64,000 nucleotides of DNA from Pontibacillus marinus BH030004 = DSM 16465 (GCF_000425225.1 NZ_AULJ01000018.1:62001-126000), one strand, 5' to 3'. Positions 1 through 11,319 are shown, numbered from the stretch's first letter. Notes: generated by a model not told the origin, from the letters alone. Translations and numbers: made by a program.

Positions 1-1082
1 GAAGTGAATATTTCATCTTTACGAGAAATTTCAGATGGATCTTTTCCATCCTCATGAATCAATGGACGTAAACCTGCCCAACTCGATTCTACATCATTAG
101 CTGTAATCGATAGGTCTGGGAACATAAAATCAATGCACCGCAGCAAGTAATCTCGATCATCAACGGTCATGGTAGGGTGTGCAGTGTCCCCTTCATAAAC
201 GGTATCTGTAGTCCCAACATACGTCTTTCCATCACGCGGGATCGCAAAAATCATACGCCCATCAGGTGCATCAAAATAAATAGCTTGTTGAAGTGGAAAT
301 GTCTCACCATTAAAGACGAGGTGAACACCCTTTGTTAAGTGAAGACTCTTGCCCTCTTTAGAACCATCTCTTTCACGCAGTTCATCCACCCAAGGGCCAG
401 CAGCATTCACGACCTTACGTGCATAGATTTCATGTTTTTCACCATCAATCTGATCCTCTGCCACAACGCCAGCGACTAGACCATCTTCATATAAAAAGTC
501 GACAACTTTAACGTAGTTTTGAGCCATAGCCCCTTTTTGCACGGCTGTTTTCAGCACTTCAAGCGTCAGTCGCGCATCATCTGTACGGTACTCAACGTAA
601 TAGCCGCTACCTTTTAAGCCATCCTTTTTCAAAAGGGGTTCTTTCGCCAGTGTCTCTTTTGGCGTAAGCATTTTTCGTCGCTCATCTTTTTTCACACGAG
701 CTAATGTGTCATAAAGCTTAAGGCCTATATTCGTCATGTATGGACCAAAATTTCCATCCTTATAAAATGGGAGGATCATCCATTCAGGAGTCGTTACGTG
801 AGGGCCATTCTCATAAACGATGGCACGCTCCTGTCCCACTTCAGCTACCATCTTCATTTCAAACTGTTTTAAATAGCGCAGCCCTCCGTGAACGAGCTTT
901 GTAGAGCGACTCGAAGTTCCAGCTGCGAAATCCTGCATCTCTAAAACACCAGCTGACAAGCCACGGGTTACAGCATCCAGTGCAATACCCGCTCCTGTGA
1001 TACCTCCTCCGATCACAAGCACGTCCAAACGCTCCTGCTCTAATTTATGATAAATTTCCGTTCGTTTATATCCAGAAAACAT
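1..1082 (-). CDS. glpD: Aerobic glycerol-3-phosphate dehydrogenase, partial (3' end outside window)
   Basis: Oxidises sn-glycerol 3-phosphate to dihydroxyacetone phosphate at the membrane, passing electrons to quinone through FAD. Frame open from ATG at 1082 to the window edge, giving the first 360 residues of a protein usually near 555. The N-terminus has the FAD-binding Rossmann motif [10 protein letters not shown] at about residues 23-32. The last visible stretch, [16 protein letters not shown], is typical of GlpD. A GGAG ribosome site lies 7 nt before the ATG. It follows glpK by about 50 bp on the same strand, so the two are probably cotranscribed. The family assignment is firm; the C-terminal third cannot be seen. 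Confidence 0.95.
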   Translation of the reverse strand, partial: MFSGYKRTEIYHKLEQERLDVLVIGGGITGAGIALDAVTRGLSAGVLEMQDFAAGTSSRSTKLVHGGLRYLKQFEMKMVAEVGQERAIVYENGPHVTTPEWMILPFYKDGNFGPYMTNIGLKLYDTLARVKKDERRKMLTPKETLAKEPLLKKDGLKGSGYYVEYRTDDARLTLEVLKTAVQKGAMAQNYVKVVDFLYEDGLVAGVVAEDQIDGEKHEIYARKVVNAAGPWVDELRERDGSKEGKSLHLTKGVHLVFNGETFPLQQAIYFDAPDGRMIFAIPRDGKTYVGTTDTVYEGDTAHPTMTVDDRDYLLRCIDFMFPDLSITANDVESSWAGLRPLIHEDGKDPSEISRKDEIFT

Positions 1083-1133
1083 TCGAAACACTCCATTCTA
1101 TCCGTACGATACCCTACCCATTCCTTTTTTCGA

Positions 1134-2624
<1,491 letters not shown>

Positions 2625-2907
2625 TCAGATGACCTCCATCTCTTTTTCATGTCGTTTTCCTACGTTTCCGTTTCCTTAAACATGCTTCTATGTACTTCAT
2701 TCGTGTTTATGTATCAAGATTCCTTTCTTCACGGACATATTGGTGCTTTTTATATGTGTATGAGCATGTCTTAGCATTTATTTTTATTAAATTCCTGATT
2801 TCATTATAGCCCCTTTATGTGTAAGACTTGGAATCGAGATAACGTGCGTATGGTCCCATTGCTTTTATGGAGAGCGGCGGTCTGTGGAACGGGTTGCTTT
2901 CCTGCTG

Positions 2908-2973
2908 CCCCACACGACGTGGGGTAGTTCGGTGTTGCTACAGGAAGTAGCGGTTTTAACCGAACTTCATTGT
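2908..2973 (+). repeat. Nested hairpin module R3, copy 1
   Basis: Three predicted stems: CCCCAC-ACGAC-GTGGGG, then AGTTCGGT paired with ACCGAACT enclosing GCTAC-AGGAA-GTAGC. Absent from the otherwise matching R1 copy at 19 kb. Related in inverted orientation to 3289-3355 and in direct orientation to 37957-38018, with compensatory stem changes. Confidence 0.7.
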
Positions 2974-3288
2974 TAACTTTAAAGCCTCCTCATTCGCAAG
3001 CTCTTTGCGGGGTCTCGTCACTCCGCTCTTCCGCTGGAGTCAACCCGTTCCACAGACCACCTTTGCCGAATGGTGAATAACGGAACCACTGTAGTTCTAG
3101 GAGTATAACCCTATCATGACAAGGGTCTGAGCAACTTTCTCTGAACATGATTTCCAATCTATATGAGGCGGGAAAGTCCAAATAATGGTCCGTTAGTCTC
3201 TATAATCGTGTGGAGGGAAGGAAACGGCAAACTGTCGTGGTAACAAAGGGAAGACGAGACCCCGCAGGCACGAGGAGGCTCGGCTATA

Positions 3289-3355
3289 CTATGGAGGTTC
3301 TACTAAAACCGCCACATCATGTGGCAACGTAGAACTACCCCACGTCGTGTGGGGC
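3289..3355 (-). repeat. Nested hairpin module R3, copy 2 (inverted)
   Basis: Read on the minus strand: CCCCAC-ACGAC-GTGGGG, then AGTTCTAC paired with GTAGAACC enclosing GCCACA-TGA-TGTGGC. The sequence outside the stems matches copy 1 closely while the stem letters change in pairs (GGT/ACC to TAC/GTA; TAC/GTA to CAC/GTG). Confidence 0.7.
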
Positions 3356-3427
3356 AACAACAGGCTTGCCGTTTCACTGACCGGAACAAATTACTCAACA
3401 GCAACGGACTCCTGATAACAGAAAACC

Positions 3428-3465
3428 TAAAAAACACTGCCTCTCCCATAGGAAAAGCAGTGCTC
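3428..3465 (-). terminator. Terminator after yvoF
   Basis: On the minus strand a CACTGC...GCAGTG stem with inner TCC/GGA pairing is followed by six T. It closes the hprK-yvoF operon just past the yvoF stop. Confidence 0.8.
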
Positions 3466-3469
3466 TCAT

Positions 3470-3997
3470 TTATTCGTCAAAAAACGTATCCTCTTCTTTG
3501 CGCTTGTCCATTTCTTCCTTCGAGTAGATCACACTCATTGGATTGCCTCCAACAAAAGCACCGGGTGGTACGTCTTTATGTACAAGGGTGCCTGCTGAGA
3601 CTATGGCGCCGTCACCGATTGTGACACCTGGCAATATCGTTGTGTTAGCTCCGATTAACACTTCACTTCCGATCTCCACTTTGCCAAGGCGGTATTCCTT
3701 AATGAGATACTCATGAGCGAGGATCGTTGTGTTATAACCGATAACCGTATTCCGTCCAACCGAGATTTTTTCAGGAAACATTACATCAAGCATAACCATT
3801 AAAGCAAAAGCGGTATGCTTCCCGACATCCATCCCTAAAAACGTGCGATACAGCCAATTTTTCACCGGTAAAAAAGGGGTGTAACGTGCCAATTGGATGA
3901 CTATAAAATTTCGTACCACCTTAAAAAAGGGGACAGTTTTATAAACTTGCCACAATGAGTTGGCTTCGGTTACACGGTAACGGTCCGTCTTACGCAT
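3470..3997 (-). CDS. yvoF: YvoF-like hexapeptide-repeat acyltransferase
   Basis: Likely O- or N-acetyltransferase of the left-handed beta-helix (LbH, maltose/xenobiotic acetyltransferase-like) class; the substrate is unknown. In 175 residues the second half shows the hexapeptide pattern (VTIGDGAIVSAGTLV, then HKDVPPGAFVGGNP), the usual LbH C-terminus that forms the acetyl-CoA groove. The N-terminal 60 residues are basic and partly hydrophobic, so membrane contact is possible. It is the last gene of the operon and starts 4 bp after ppaX stops. The same order occurs in B. subtilis, where yvoF also has no firm function. A strong terminator follows. Confidence 0.85.
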   Translation of the reverse strand: MRKTDRYRVTEANSLWQVYKTVPFFKVVRNFIVIQLARYTPFLPVKNWLYRTFLGMDVGKHTAFALMVMLDVMFPEKISVGRNTVIGYNTTILAHEYLIKEYRLGKVEIGSEVLIGANTTILPGVTIGDGAIVSAGTLVHKDVPPGAFVGGNPMSVIYSKEEMDKRKEEDTFFDE

Positions 3998-4001
3998 ATG
4001 A

Positions 4002-4643
4002 TCACTCCATTACGATCTTTAGGATGTCGCTCATGTGCTCGAGCATATAATCTGGCTTTAGATCCTCTAAGGTTTCGCGACCTTTAATCGTCCAGGCCAC
4101 GCCCGCTGTTTTCGTTCCAGCATTTTGCCCTGATTCGATATCATGTGTATTGTCACCAACCATGACCGTTTCTTCAGGCTTGGCATCAAGTGCTTTCATC
4201 GCACGAACAACCGGTTCTGGATGAGGCTTGGCATGATCCACGTCATCAAGCGTAACGATTGTATCAAACATGTTATCAATCTTAGTTAGCTTTAAGCCCA
4301 TATCAACCGTTACACCCATTTTGGTCGTAACAATCCCTAGCTTATAACCTGCATCACGTAATTTTTGTAACGTCTCAACCACACCATCATAAGCCACAAC
4401 GAGTTCATCATGGTGCTCATGATTATGCTTACGATACGTATCAATCATCTCTTCTACATTTTCATTTGGATTAATCTTACGCAAACTCTCTTCAAGAGGA
4501 GGGCCGATGAATTTCAACACGTCCTCTTTTTTGTACTTCCCTGGTGCGTACTTTTCAATTGTATGAATAAAAGAAGAGATAATTAATTCATTCGTGTTAA
4601 TCAATGTTCCATCTAAATCAAACAGTAGGGTACGAATTGTCAT
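4002..4643 (-). CDS. ppaX: Pyrophosphatase PpaX (HAD family)
   Basis: Hydrolyses the pyrophosphate that HPr kinase/phosphorylase releases when it dephosphorylates Ser46-HPr. HAD motifs are all visible: DLDGTL near the N-terminus (nucleophile Asp), TTK in motif II, a lysine in HAKPHPEP, and MVGDNTHD as motif IV. I place the start at the ATG at 4643, giving [14 protein letters not shown] and 213 residues, close to the B. subtilis enzyme. An AAAGGAAA ribosome site lies about 10 nt upstream, and the longer frame would add an unconserved extension. The start overlaps the end of yvoD by 26 bp, indicating translational coupling. Function is assigned by family and by linkage to hprK. Confidence 0.93.
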   Translation of the reverse strand: MTIRTLLFDLDGTLINTNELIISSFIHTIEKYAPGKYKKEDVLKFIGPPLEESLRKINPNENVEEMIDTYRKHNHEHHDELVVAYDGVVETLQKLRDAGYKLGIVTTKMGVTVDMGLKLTKIDNMFDTIVTLDDVDHAKPHPEPVVRAMKALDAKPEETVMVGDNTHDIESGQNAGTKTAGVAWTIKGRETLEDLKPDYMLEHMSDILKIVME

Positions 4644-5574
4644 AAGATGCTGTTTCCTTTCTTTTTGCAATCTTTCGGTTCCAAACAAAACCGACAATCG
4701 CAGTTAATGCAATCGCTGTAACCAGTCTTATCAAGAGCAATGGCCACACTGGAATACCGAGCGGGATGAAAATAAGCGTATCTTCAACGACAGCGTGACA
4801 TGAAACAAGGAAAATGAGTGACAAGTACATATCCTTCCTCGACACACCATCTTCCTCAACAGCTTGAAGCATGAGCCCCGCACCGTAAGCAAGACCAATT
4901 ACAAGGCCTGCCACAAGGGTCATCGAGGCATTCCGTTCAACACCTAGCACACGAGTGAATGGAGCAAGCCACCTTGAAAACAAGTCTAGCCAATTTTTCT
5001 CCTTCAAGTACTGCATCCCCACCATCAAAGGGATGACAATGGCTGCAAGCTGCACAATACTCATAATAGCTGTTTTAACTCCTAAAAAGGCTATCCCCAT
5101 ATAACCTTCTGGATCTGCCTGGTCGGAAATGATCCCGTATTGAGCCATTTCAGCTCCACCATCCCAAAGCAGGTTGATCATGACGGCTGATCCAAATGCG
5201 AGAGAAAGTCTCACTCCAGCAACAAACCACCACTTCACTCCTACTTTAGAAGCGACAGTCGATTCAATCAGAAGATTGTGAGAGAACGACAGCATCACGG
5301 CTAAAATAAAGACCTGCTTGACGGTAAAATCAAATGACACAATAGCTGCAATTCCAGCATAGAGATTAAGGAAGTTACCAAGGACAAGCGGGATCGCCGC
5401 CTCTCCGGGTAACCCAATCCATTTCATAAGTGGTGTAATCCACTCCATCACCCACTGCAAAACAGGGGTGAATCGTAAAATCGTAACAATTAAGGTAACA
5501 GGAAAAATCACTTTACCAAGTGTCCATGTGACTTTTAATCCTTGTTGTAATCCCCTTTTTAACACACCCGGCAA
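4618..5574 (-). CDS. yvoD: YvoD-like nucleoside-recognition (Gate) domain membrane protein
   Basis: Polytopic membrane protein of 318 residues with about eight hydrophobic segments, of the nucleoside-recognition or Gate-domain family that includes SpmA/SpmB-like proteins. Transport substrate is unknown. The start is a TTG preceded by GGAGG with 7-nt spacing. It sits between lgt (13 bp away) and ppaX (overlap), the same position as in B. subtilis. A basic tail (NRKIAKRKE) ends the protein and suggests a cytoplasmic C-terminus. No key residue loss or frameshift seen. Role within the HPr-kinase operon is not established. Confidence 0.87.
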   Translation of the reverse strand: MPGVLKRGLQQGLKVTWTLGKVIFPVTLIVTILRFTPVLQWVMEWITPLMKWIGLPGEAAIPLVLGNFLNLYAGIAAIVSFDFTVKQVFILAVMLSFSHNLLIESTVASKVGVKWWFVAGVRLSLAFGSAVMINLLWDGGAEMAQYGIISDQADPEGYMGIAFLGVKTAIMSIVQLAAIVIPLMVGMQYLKEKNWLDLFSRWLAPFTRVLGVERNASMTLVAGLVIGLAYGAGLMLQAVEEDGVSRKDMYLSLIFLVSCHAVVEDTLIFIPLGIPVWPLLLIRLVTAIALTAIVGFVWNRKIAKRKETASYDNSYPTV

Positions 5575-5586
5575 GGTGATCCCTCC

Positions 5587-6420
5587 CTAGTCTTTCACTT
5601 TTGTTCCATCATAATGAACATTTGCTTTATTTTTTATTCTGCGATACATGATTAATCCCGCAGCTAAGATGATTAGGACGATTGAAATCACTTGTGCTGT
5701 ACGTAAGTTTGCAATGATATACAGACTATCTGTACGCATCGCTTCGATAAAGTAGCGTCCGAATGAGTACCAAATCACGTAGCTTAAGAATAGCTCCCCA
5801 CGACGAGGGTTGAAGCGACGTAAGATAAGTAAGAATACAAACCCAAGAATGTTCCATAGGGATTCATATAAGAATGTCGGATGATACATGATGCCATCAA
5901 TACACATTTGCTGAACGATAAAGTCCGGCAAATACTGCATATAATTATTGAAAAACTCTTCTGAAACAGCATAGCCATGGGCTTCTTGGTTCATAAAGTT
6001 TCCCCAACGTCCGATAGCTTGTCCAAGAATAATACTTGGAGCAGCAATATCAGCTAACTGCCAGAAAGAAATGTTACGTACTTTTGCAAAGATTAGAGCT
6101 GTAATAACAGCACCAATCAACGCACCATGGATGGCAATACCGCCTTCCCATATAGCAAAAATGTCTATCAGGCTGCCATTCTTATATCGATCCCATTCAA
6201 AAATCACATAGTAGATTCTTGCACAGATAATCGCTGCCGGAATGGCAAATACAACTAAATCAACGAAAATGTCTTTCTTGAGACCAAGTCGCTGCGATTC
6301 ACGCATCGCCAGCCATAATCCTAAGTACGCACCTGTTGCGATAATGACTCCATACCAGTAAATCGTAAATGGCCCAAGCTCTAAAAAGACACGACTAAGG
6401 GCGTTCACTTCACACGTCAT
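5587..6420 (-). CDS. lgt: Prolipoprotein diacylglyceryl transferase
   Basis: Transfers diacylglycerol from phosphatidylglycerol to the lipobox cysteine of prelipoproteins at the cytoplasmic membrane. About seven membrane segments. The Lgt signature is present: HGALIGA, and [13 protein letters not shown] containing the conserved Arg and Asn residues. The chosen ATG at 6420 gives 277 residues and has AAGGGTGG 8 nt upstream; a GTG four codons earlier has no such site. The start lies inside the end of hprK (11-bp overlap). A client visible in this window is the CccB-type cytochrome lipoprotein at 33.8 kb. Confidence 0.96.
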   Translation of the reverse strand: MTCEVNALSRVFLELGPFTIYWYGVIIATGAYLGLWLAMRESQRLGLKKDIFVDLVVFAIPAAIICARIYYVIFEWDRYKNGSLIDIFAIWEGGIAIHGALIGAVITALIFAKVRNISFWQLADIAAPSIILGQAIGRWGNFMNQEAHGYAVSEEFFNNYMQYLPDFIVQQMCIDGIMYHPTFLYESLWNILGFVFLLILRRFNPRRGELFLSYVIWYSFGRYFIEAMRTDSLYIIANLRTAQVISIVLIILAAGLIMYRRIKNKANVHYDGTKVKD

Positions 6421-7369
6421 CGTAAAAACCACCCTTCGCTATATCATTTTTATTTTCACCAATCATGTTGGTTAAACGATCAGAAAATTCTTCAGCAGCG
6501 TTAATGCCCATACGCTTCAAACGGAAGTTCATTGCTGCTACTTCAATGATAACCGCTAAGTTACGACCTGGACGTACTGGTATCGTAGCTTTTGGAATTT
6601 CTACGTCCATGATCTTCATCATTTCTTCTTCTAAACCAAGACGATCATATTGCTTGTTCTTGTCCCAAAGTTCAAGATGCATGCACATTGTAATGCGTTT
6701 ATAACTGCGCACAGCTCCAGCACCAAATAATGTCATGACATTGATAATGCCAAGTCCTCGAATTTCAAGTAAATGCTCGATAAGCGGTGGAGAATTCCCG
6801 ATTAACGTATCATAATCCTCCTGACGAATTTCAACACTATCGTCAGCTACTAAGCGATGTCCTCTTTTGACAAGCTCAAGTGCTGTTTCACTTTTCCCAA
6901 CACCACTCTGCCCCGTAATAAGGACGCCTACGCCATAGATATCAACAAGAACACCATGAATAGCTGTAAATGGCGCAAATTTTGTCTCAAGGAAGTTCGT
7001 CAAACGGCTAATCACACGCGTCGTTTTATACGGAGAACGCATAATCGGAACGCCCGCTTCATTAGCAGCTGTTATTAAGAGTTCCGGCACTTCCATTCCT
7101 CGTGTGATCACAATACCTGGAGTAATATCCGTGCATAATTTGGTCACACGATCCTGCTGTTCCTCATCAGATAACTCATTAAAGAAAGAAAGCTCTGTCT
7201 TCCCTAATAACTGCAGTCGTTCTGATGGATAATACTTAAAATACCCCGCCATTTCCATACCTGGTCGGGATATATCACTTGTAAAGATTTCGCGATGAGC
7301 ACCATCCTCACCCGCGACAATTTCTAATTCAAAACGGTCCAATAAATCTTGTGTACGAACCTTCGACAT
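6410..7369 (-). CDS. hprK: HPr kinase/phosphorylase
   Basis: Bifunctional sensor that phosphorylates Ser46 of HPr and Crh with ATP or PPi and reverses the reaction with phosphate, setting carbon catabolite control through CcpA. 319 residues. P-loop GQSGVGKS is at residues 153-160, the catalytic His in AIHG at about 138, and the family signature IRGLGIINV near 202-210. First gene of a five-gene operon with lgt, yvoD, ppaX and yvoF. The ATG at 7369 has GGGAGG 7 nt upstream. PpaX in the same operon removes the pyrophosphate produced by the phosphorylase activity. Confidence 0.97.
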   Translation of the reverse strand: MSKVRTQDLLDRFELEIVAGEDGAHREIFTSDISRPGMEMAGYFKYYPSERLQLLGKTELSFFNELSDEEQQDRVTKLCTDITPGIVITRGMEVPELLITAANEAGVPIMRSPYKTTRVISRLTNFLETKFAPFTAIHGVLVDIYGVGVLITGQSGVGKSETALELVKRGHRLVADDSVEIRQEDYDTLIGNSPPLIEHLLEIRGLGIINVMTLFGAGAVRSYKRITMCMHLELWDKNKQYDRLGLEEEMMKIMDVEIPKATIPVRPGRNLAVIIEVAAMNFRLKRMGINAAEEFSDRLTNMIGENKNDIAKGGFYDDV

Positions 7370-7503
7370 ATGTATGCCTCCCTGACTCTAATCACTTCTC
7401 CTATTGTAGCATTTTTTCCTTTGGTATGTTGATTTAAAATCTTCCTGAAAAATATGTGAATTTAGTGAGACATTTTTGGTGATTCATAGGTTATTTTTTA
7501 AGT

Positions 7504-8322
7504 TCACAATGATTCACTTTTCCGACGATCATAAAGGTTCAGCCACATTTCAGCATAATCAACGGCTTCCTTAACTTCAAACAGATATGATTTTGCAGAT
7601 CCTACGTTTCCTGCTGATAAACTGTGGGTCTTTACAAAATCAGCACCTAAATCTTCAAAAAGCTCATCTCGGAATTCAAGCTCCTTGTATTCCTTCCAGA
7701 TGCGCTCTCCATCTTCAATCATAGGAGCACCTTTTGTAATAACGTCCTGATACTCGACACGATACTCAGCTAGGTGAAAAGCTGTACAACTATCAAAACC
7801 AGCACCCAGTAGTAATACGTGAGCCCCTTGATCATAGAGCTTTCTTAAAGGGGACTCCTCACCCAAACTCCATTCCAATGATTGATCAGCTAAAATATGC
7901 TTCTTATCCTTTCCCCATGCGGTAAAAGAGTAACTTGGATGTGAACTTCTTTCAATACCAGGGAATGTTCTGAATACCTCAGGCACCTTCCCCATAAAGT
8001 TAGCTGGGGTGTAGTCCGGATGATAAACAGGCATAGTTTCTCGTATCTCTTCCCACCACTCTTCAGGAACTGGAGGGTTTTCCCACTCTGCTGGGTCCGA
8101 AATTTCTACTGTTTGAGAAGGCATGACGATCGTTCCCTCCTCTGTTACCGCATCCATTAAAGCTTGGATAACCGTTACCGCTCCTCCATTTACCCATCCA
8201 AGTGAGGATAGGGATGTATGTACAATAATGGTCATTCCTTTTTTGACACCAAGCTCTTTCAAGTCATTATAAATCGACTTTCTCGTCCGGGGGCTCGGCG
8301 TTTTTTCTACAAGCTGGGACAT
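7504..8322 (-). CDS. AAC(3)-family (YokD-like) N-acetyltransferase
   Basis: Member of the antibiotic N-acetyltransferase family (aminoglycoside 3-N-acetyltransferase fold), 272 residues. Typical blocks: VHTSLSSLGWVNGGA near the N-terminus, EGTIVMPSQT, RSSHPSYSFTAWG, and LLGAGFDSCTAFHLAEY, which carries the His-x-x-Glu family motif. Many chromosomal members, including B. subtilis YokD, do not confer aminoglycoside resistance, so resistance should not be inferred. AGGGGG precedes the ATG. It stands alone between hprK and the yvlBCD genes with no clear terminator after it. The natural substrate is unknown. Confidence 0.85.
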   Translation of the reverse strand: MSQLVEKTPSPRTRKSIYNDLKELGVKKGMTIIVHTSLSSLGWVNGGAVTVIQALMDAVTEEGTIVMPSQTVEISDPAEWENPPVPEEWWEEIRETMPVYHPDYTPANFMGKVPEVFRTFPGIERSSHPSYSFTAWGKDKKHILADQSLEWSLGEESPLRKLYDQGAHVLLLGAGFDSCTAFHLAEYRVEYQDVITKGAPMIEDGERIWKEYKELEFRDELFEDLGADFVKTHSLSAGNVGSAKSYLFEVKEAVDYAEMWLNLYDRRKSESL

Positions 8323-8371
8323 GTTATTTTCCCCCTTTTATTATTCCATTTGATATTTTAGCACTTTTCAT

Positions 8372-8401
8372 GAAAAAAGCTGACCCAAAAAGGCCAGCTT
8401 T
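8372..8401 (-). terminator. Terminator after yvlBCD
   Basis: AAGCTGGCC / GGTCAGCTT stem with six T on the minus strand, directly after the yvlD stop. Confidence 0.8.
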
Positions 8402-8402
8402 A

Positions 8403-8750
8403 CTATAGTTCTTTCGCTAATTGATTTAACATGAGATTTAAAAGTGAAATAATAATGGCTGATAGAATTGCAATGCCGAATCCATCTATAACAAAACTAC
8501 TTCCCATAAGCCACGCTGTGAGCATAAGTGTAATCGCATTGATGACAAAGAGAAATAATCCAAGCGACACAACCGTAATCGGAAGCGTCAATACGACAAG
8601 AATAGGGCGTACGATTGCATTTAAAACCGAAAGAATTAAACTCGCTATTAAAGCAGCAGCGAAACCTTCAATTTTAAAAGATTCGAATAGTTGAGCGACA
8701 GCTATGATTGCTACAGCATTTAGTACGACATGTAAGAGCCACTTTTTCAC
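8403..8750 (-). CDS. yvlD: YvlD-like phage holin family 4 membrane protein
   Basis: Small four-helix membrane protein of 115 residues, mostly hydrophobic, in the holin-4 superfamily (Mycobacteriophage Ms6 Hol-like). B. subtilis YvlD has no defined lytic role and belongs to the envelope-stress-linked yvl operon. The start is GTG, overlapping the end of yvlC by 4 bp, with GAGAGG upstream. Conserved polar positions in the helices are few (one SVLNAIVRP segment). No phage genes are nearby, so this is not a prophage remnant. The hairpin at 8372-8401 ends the transcript. Confidence 0.85.
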   Translation of the reverse strand: MKKWLLHVVLNAVAIIAVAQLFESFKIEGFAAALIASLILSVLNAIVRPILVVLTLPITVVSLGLFLFVINAITLMLTAWLMGSSFVIDGFGIAILSAIIISLLNLMLNQLAKEL

Positions 8751-8956
8751 GTAGTTTCCTCTCCTTCATATGGCATGATGAAGGCTGCTGCCACATAAAT
8801 CAGGATAAATGGTAGGCCTCCTGTTACAGCTAGTATCACGATAAATAGAATACGAAGCAATGTAGAATCCATTTCTAAATACTTCGATGCACCGCCTAAA
8901 ACACCAGAAATCATTTTATCCTCTCTAGATTTCGTTAAGCGCTTTTGTTTTTCCAT
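8747..8956 (-). CDS. yvlC: PspC-domain protein YvlC
   Basis: 69-residue PspC-domain membrane protein. The N-terminal part reads LTKSREDKMISGVLGGASKYLEMDSTLLRILF, the classic PspC signature of a short amphipathic segment followed by one hydrophobic helix. PspC-type proteins sense or transmit membrane stress. Middle gene of yvlB-yvlC-yvlD, 11 bp after yvlB and overlapping yvlD. An AGGAGG site precedes the ATG. yvlA, the first gene of the B. subtilis operon, is absent here. Confidence 0.88.
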   Translation of the reverse strand: MEKQKRLTKSREDKMISGVLGGASKYLEMDSTLLRILFIVILAVTGGLPFILIYVAAAFIMPYEGEETT

Positions 8957-8967
8957 ATTTAAACCTC

Positions 8968-10065
8968 CTAATCGTTGGAATTGACTTTAACGGAGCCTGT
9001 CTTGGTTTCTGCTTCTAGATGTAATGTTTTTTCCTTTTCAGGATGAGCTTCAAACCTAAGTTCTTTTTTCAAAACATCCTTCTTCTCTTCAATTACCCTG
9101 AATTCAGGGATGTTACAGTTGATACTTCCCACACTCGTTTTCAACTCCCCATCAATACGACGGTCGTCTGAAAGATTGATACGAATAGATCCAGTCAGGG
9201 ACTTGAAAAAGCCTGTATGCCCTTGATCTCCTTGCCAGTCACAATGAATACTTCCATTTACAACTTGTGAGTCAACTTTACCGAATTCACCATCAAGCTT
9301 GATTGAACCATTTAAGCTCTCCGTTTCGAGCTCATTACATACAATGTCTTTTAACGTGATAGATCCATTGGAAGAAGCAATATCCCACTCGTCTCCACGC
9401 ATGTGCGATAACTTAATACTGCCGTTAGCCGTTTTCGCTCGTAGCTCTTCCGCATGAAGATGTTCCGAATGAATACTACCATTAAACATACGTAACGACA
9501 CCTTTTCATATTCCTTCTTAGGGATGTAGAGCTTCACACTTGCGCTGATTTTTTTTGATGCAATTGCAAACCTTAGTGAGTCGTCATCCACAAGGAATTT
9601 CTTTTCGTCCATGAAAAATTTACGCGCTGCATCTCGTGATTCAGCATTATAAACTTTTGCTTCACACTCAATACGGACGTCTTCCTCTTCCCACGGGATC
9701 ACTTTAGTACTACCATTTGAAATATCTAAATACACCTCAGAAAAAGATACGCCTTCATATTGAAAAATATGTGACACCTGATAGCTATGCCCAAAATTAA
9801 AATCTAAATCAACGTTTTTAATTTTTTTCACAGCATCTTCTACAAAATTCATAAACCGCTTCTTCGTAGATTCAGTTTCATAATAATGTTGTTCCTGTTT
9901 AGCATTCCAATCCACTTTAGTTGTTAAATCCTGCTGCTGTTGCTCTGTTTCCTCTTTTTCAACATTTTCAGCATGTTTCAGGGACTCAAGTAATTCCTCT
10001 GCCTCTTCCGCTGTAATAACTTGATCCTCTATCATTTTTAATATTCGTTTACGCTCTTCACTCAT
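8968..10065 (-). CDS. yvlB: YvlB-like DUF4097 beta-helix protein
   Basis: 365 residues from the ATG at 10065, chosen because GGAG lies 8 nt upstream and the length equals B. subtilis YvlB; a seven-codon upstream extension has no ribosome site. The N-terminus (KRILKMIEDQVITAEEAEELLESL) is the short SHOCT-like helical domain of the family. The rest is a DUF4097 adhesin-like repeat: five or more NGSI/TGSI turns (for example MFNGSIHSEHL, TANGSIKLSHM, SLNGSIKLDGE) spaced about 20-25 residues, consistent with a parallel beta-helix. A probable cytoplasmic partner of the YvlC/YvlD membrane proteins in envelope-stress response; molecular function is unknown. Confidence 0.88.
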   Translation of the reverse strand: MSEERKRILKMIEDQVITAEEAEELLESLKHAENVEKEETEQQQQDLTTKVDWNAKQEQHYYETESTKKRFMNFVEDAVKKIKNVDLDFNFGHSYQVSHIFQYEGVSFSEVYLDISNGSTKVIPWEEEDVRIECEAKVYNAESRDAARKFFMDEKKFLVDDDSLRFAIASKKISASVKLYIPKKEYEKVSLRMFNGSIHSEHLHAEELRAKTANGSIKLSHMRGDEWDIASSNGSITLKDIVCNELETESLNGSIKLDGEFGKVDSQVVNGSIHCDWQGDQGHTGFFKSLTGSIRINLSDDRRIDGELKTSVGSINCNIPEFRVIEEKKDVLKKELRFEAHPEKEKTLHLEAETKTGSVKVNSND

Positions 10066-10222
10066 GTATGGTTCTCCTTTCAACACTTAAAAAGTGGTGT
10101 ATCTAGATTTACGAATACCTTATAGATTTTGTTTCACCATTCTGATTCCTATTTTACACAAGTGTCTTAAGGGTTACCTCAACCTCTAGACGGACTTCTC
10201 GTCATATTTTATAAGGAGTATG

Positions 10223-10252
10223 AAAAAACAGTACCCGCTATGGATACTGTTT
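10223..10252 (-). terminator. Terminator after bshB2
   Basis: Minus-strand stem AACAGTATCC / GGGTACTGTT followed by TTTTTT. Confidence 0.8.
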
Positions 10253-10922
10253 AAGAGTTAAAATCCCATTTATAAAATTCTTCGTAGCGTAACATTTTCA
10301 TTCCTTCTGAATCCATGTCACCGAACTCAGGGCTGTTACGGAATTTACTTAGCATGCCTTCAGCTTGTGAGCGATGTGCTTCGATGACTTTCATTTTGTC
10401 TTCAAATTGGTCTTTTACATCGTTCACAACATCCGGCTCTCCTAGCATTTCATGACGATTATGCGTAATCGCTTTTGCCCATACTTCCGGACGATGATCT
10501 GGATCCATGCGCTCAACCGCTTTAATCGCAGCTGCTCCCATCGCGTCATGGTCAGGGTGTACTGCATGACCAGGATAGAACGTAATAACAAGACTAGGCT
10601 GAATATCTTCTAAGATGCTCTTCAAGTGTTCAGCCACTTCTCCGCGATCCTCAAATTCTAATGTCTTATCACGGTAACCTAGCATTTGAAGATCGATATC
10701 AAGCGCCTTACAAGCATCTTGAAGTTCTTTTTTACGAATCTCCGGCAGTGTTTCACGATTAGCAAAAAAAGGACTTCCCATGTTACGTCCCATTTCACCT
10801 AGTGTTCCGCATAAATACGTTACGGGTATATTGTTTTTTCGATACTCCAGAATTGTCCCGGAGCATCCAAACGCTTCATCATCAGGGTGAGGTAAAATAA
10901 TGACAACGTGCTGTTGATCCAT
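10251..10922 (-). CDS. bshB2: Bacillithiol biosynthesis deacetylase BshB2
   Basis: Zinc-dependent deacetylase of the PIG-L/LmbE family, 223 residues. Removes acetyl from GlcNAc-malate in bacillithiol synthesis, or acts on bacillithiol conjugates. The zinc motif HPDDE is at residues 12-16, and HPDHDAMG carries the third histidine. BshB2 (YojG) rather than BshB1 is suggested by the adjacent yojF, the same pairing as in B. subtilis, and by its length. AAGGAG precedes the ATG. The gene pair lies about 50 bp apart and is followed by a strong terminator. Confidence 0.9.
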   Translation of the reverse strand: MDQQHVVIILPHPDDEAFGCSGTILEYRKNNIPVTYLCGTLGEMGRNMGSPFFANRETLPEIRKKELQDACKALDIDLQMLGYRDKTLEFEDRGEVAEHLKSILEDIQPSLVITFYPGHAVHPDHDAMGAAAIKAVERMDPDHRPEVWAKAITHNRHEMLGEPDVVNDVKDQFEDKMKVIEAHRSQAEGMLSKFRNSPEFGDMDSEGMKMLRYEEFYKWDFNS

Positions 10923-10971
10923 CTGGCTTCACTCCTTCGTTTTAAAGAAAAATCTTATACGTGCACTCACC

Positions 10972-11319
10972 TTAGTCAAAAGGTGTTTCGCTTATTTCTA
11001 AGGAAACCATTAAGCGACCTTCTACATCGTGACCAGCCATTAATAGACGGTCATGTTTATCGATTTCCCAGTCTGTTAACCCTTCAGCATAAATCCAACC
11101 ATTCTCGGTTTTGAGACCGATTCTATAGGACTCATGTCCAACGATTTTAGCCTGTGTATAACGAACTTGTGCATTTCGAATAAACGCACCAACGTTATAG
11201 GCATTGGAATCAAAATGGCGAGCATAAGCTCCATTTGTCGTTTCTAAGTGTATATATACGTCTTTGTGAGCAAAGCGTTCAAGCGCTTCTTGGACTCCAT
11301 CAATTTCGATTCTTTCCAT
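10972..11319 (-). CDS. yojF: YojF family protein (DUF1806)
   Basis: 115 residues of the DUF1806 family, start at ATG 11319 with AGAGGAG 8 nt upstream; a longer in-frame GTG/ATG reading lacks a ribosome site. Recognisable segments are VYIHLETTNGAYARH, NVGAFIRNAQVRY and YAEGLTDWEID. No catalytic motif is apparent. It is cotranscribed with bshB2 as in B. subtilis yojFG, and fused or neighbouring occurrences of the two families suggest a role in bacillithiol metabolism, but no activity has been shown to my knowledge. Confidence 0.85.
   Translation of the reverse strand: MERIEIDGVQEALERFAHKDVYIHLETTNGAYARHFDSNAYNVGAFIRNAQVRYTQAKIVGHESYRIGLKTENGWIYAEGLTDWEIDKHDRLLMAGHDVEGRLMVSLEISETPFD

Larger units (their letters stand above)
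2852..3413. repeat. Composite structured repeat R1, copy A, with two nested R3 modules
   Basis: Gene-free stretch between glpK and yvoF. Homologous over its whole length to 19068-19525. The left half holds an 18-bp inverted repeat, GGTCTGTGGAACGGGTTG at 2879-2896 against its complement near 3040-3057. Copy B has GGGCTG paired with CAGCCC where this copy has GGTCTG paired with CAGACC, a compensatory change. The right half contains a near-complement of the left-half segment AGCCTCCT...GCGGGGTCTCGTC. Relative to copy B there are two extra segments, one in each arm (2906-2983 and about 3286-3356), that are complementary to each other. No ORF with a credible ribosome site was found inside. Confidence 0.8.

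Noticed and set aside
2852-3413. Insertion sequence remnant
   Set aside because: Long inverted arms but no transposase fragment and no clear target-site duplication; better described as a structured repeat.
7504-8322. Aminoglycoside resistance gene
   Set aside because: Family match only; chromosomal YokD-like proteins generally do not give resistance.
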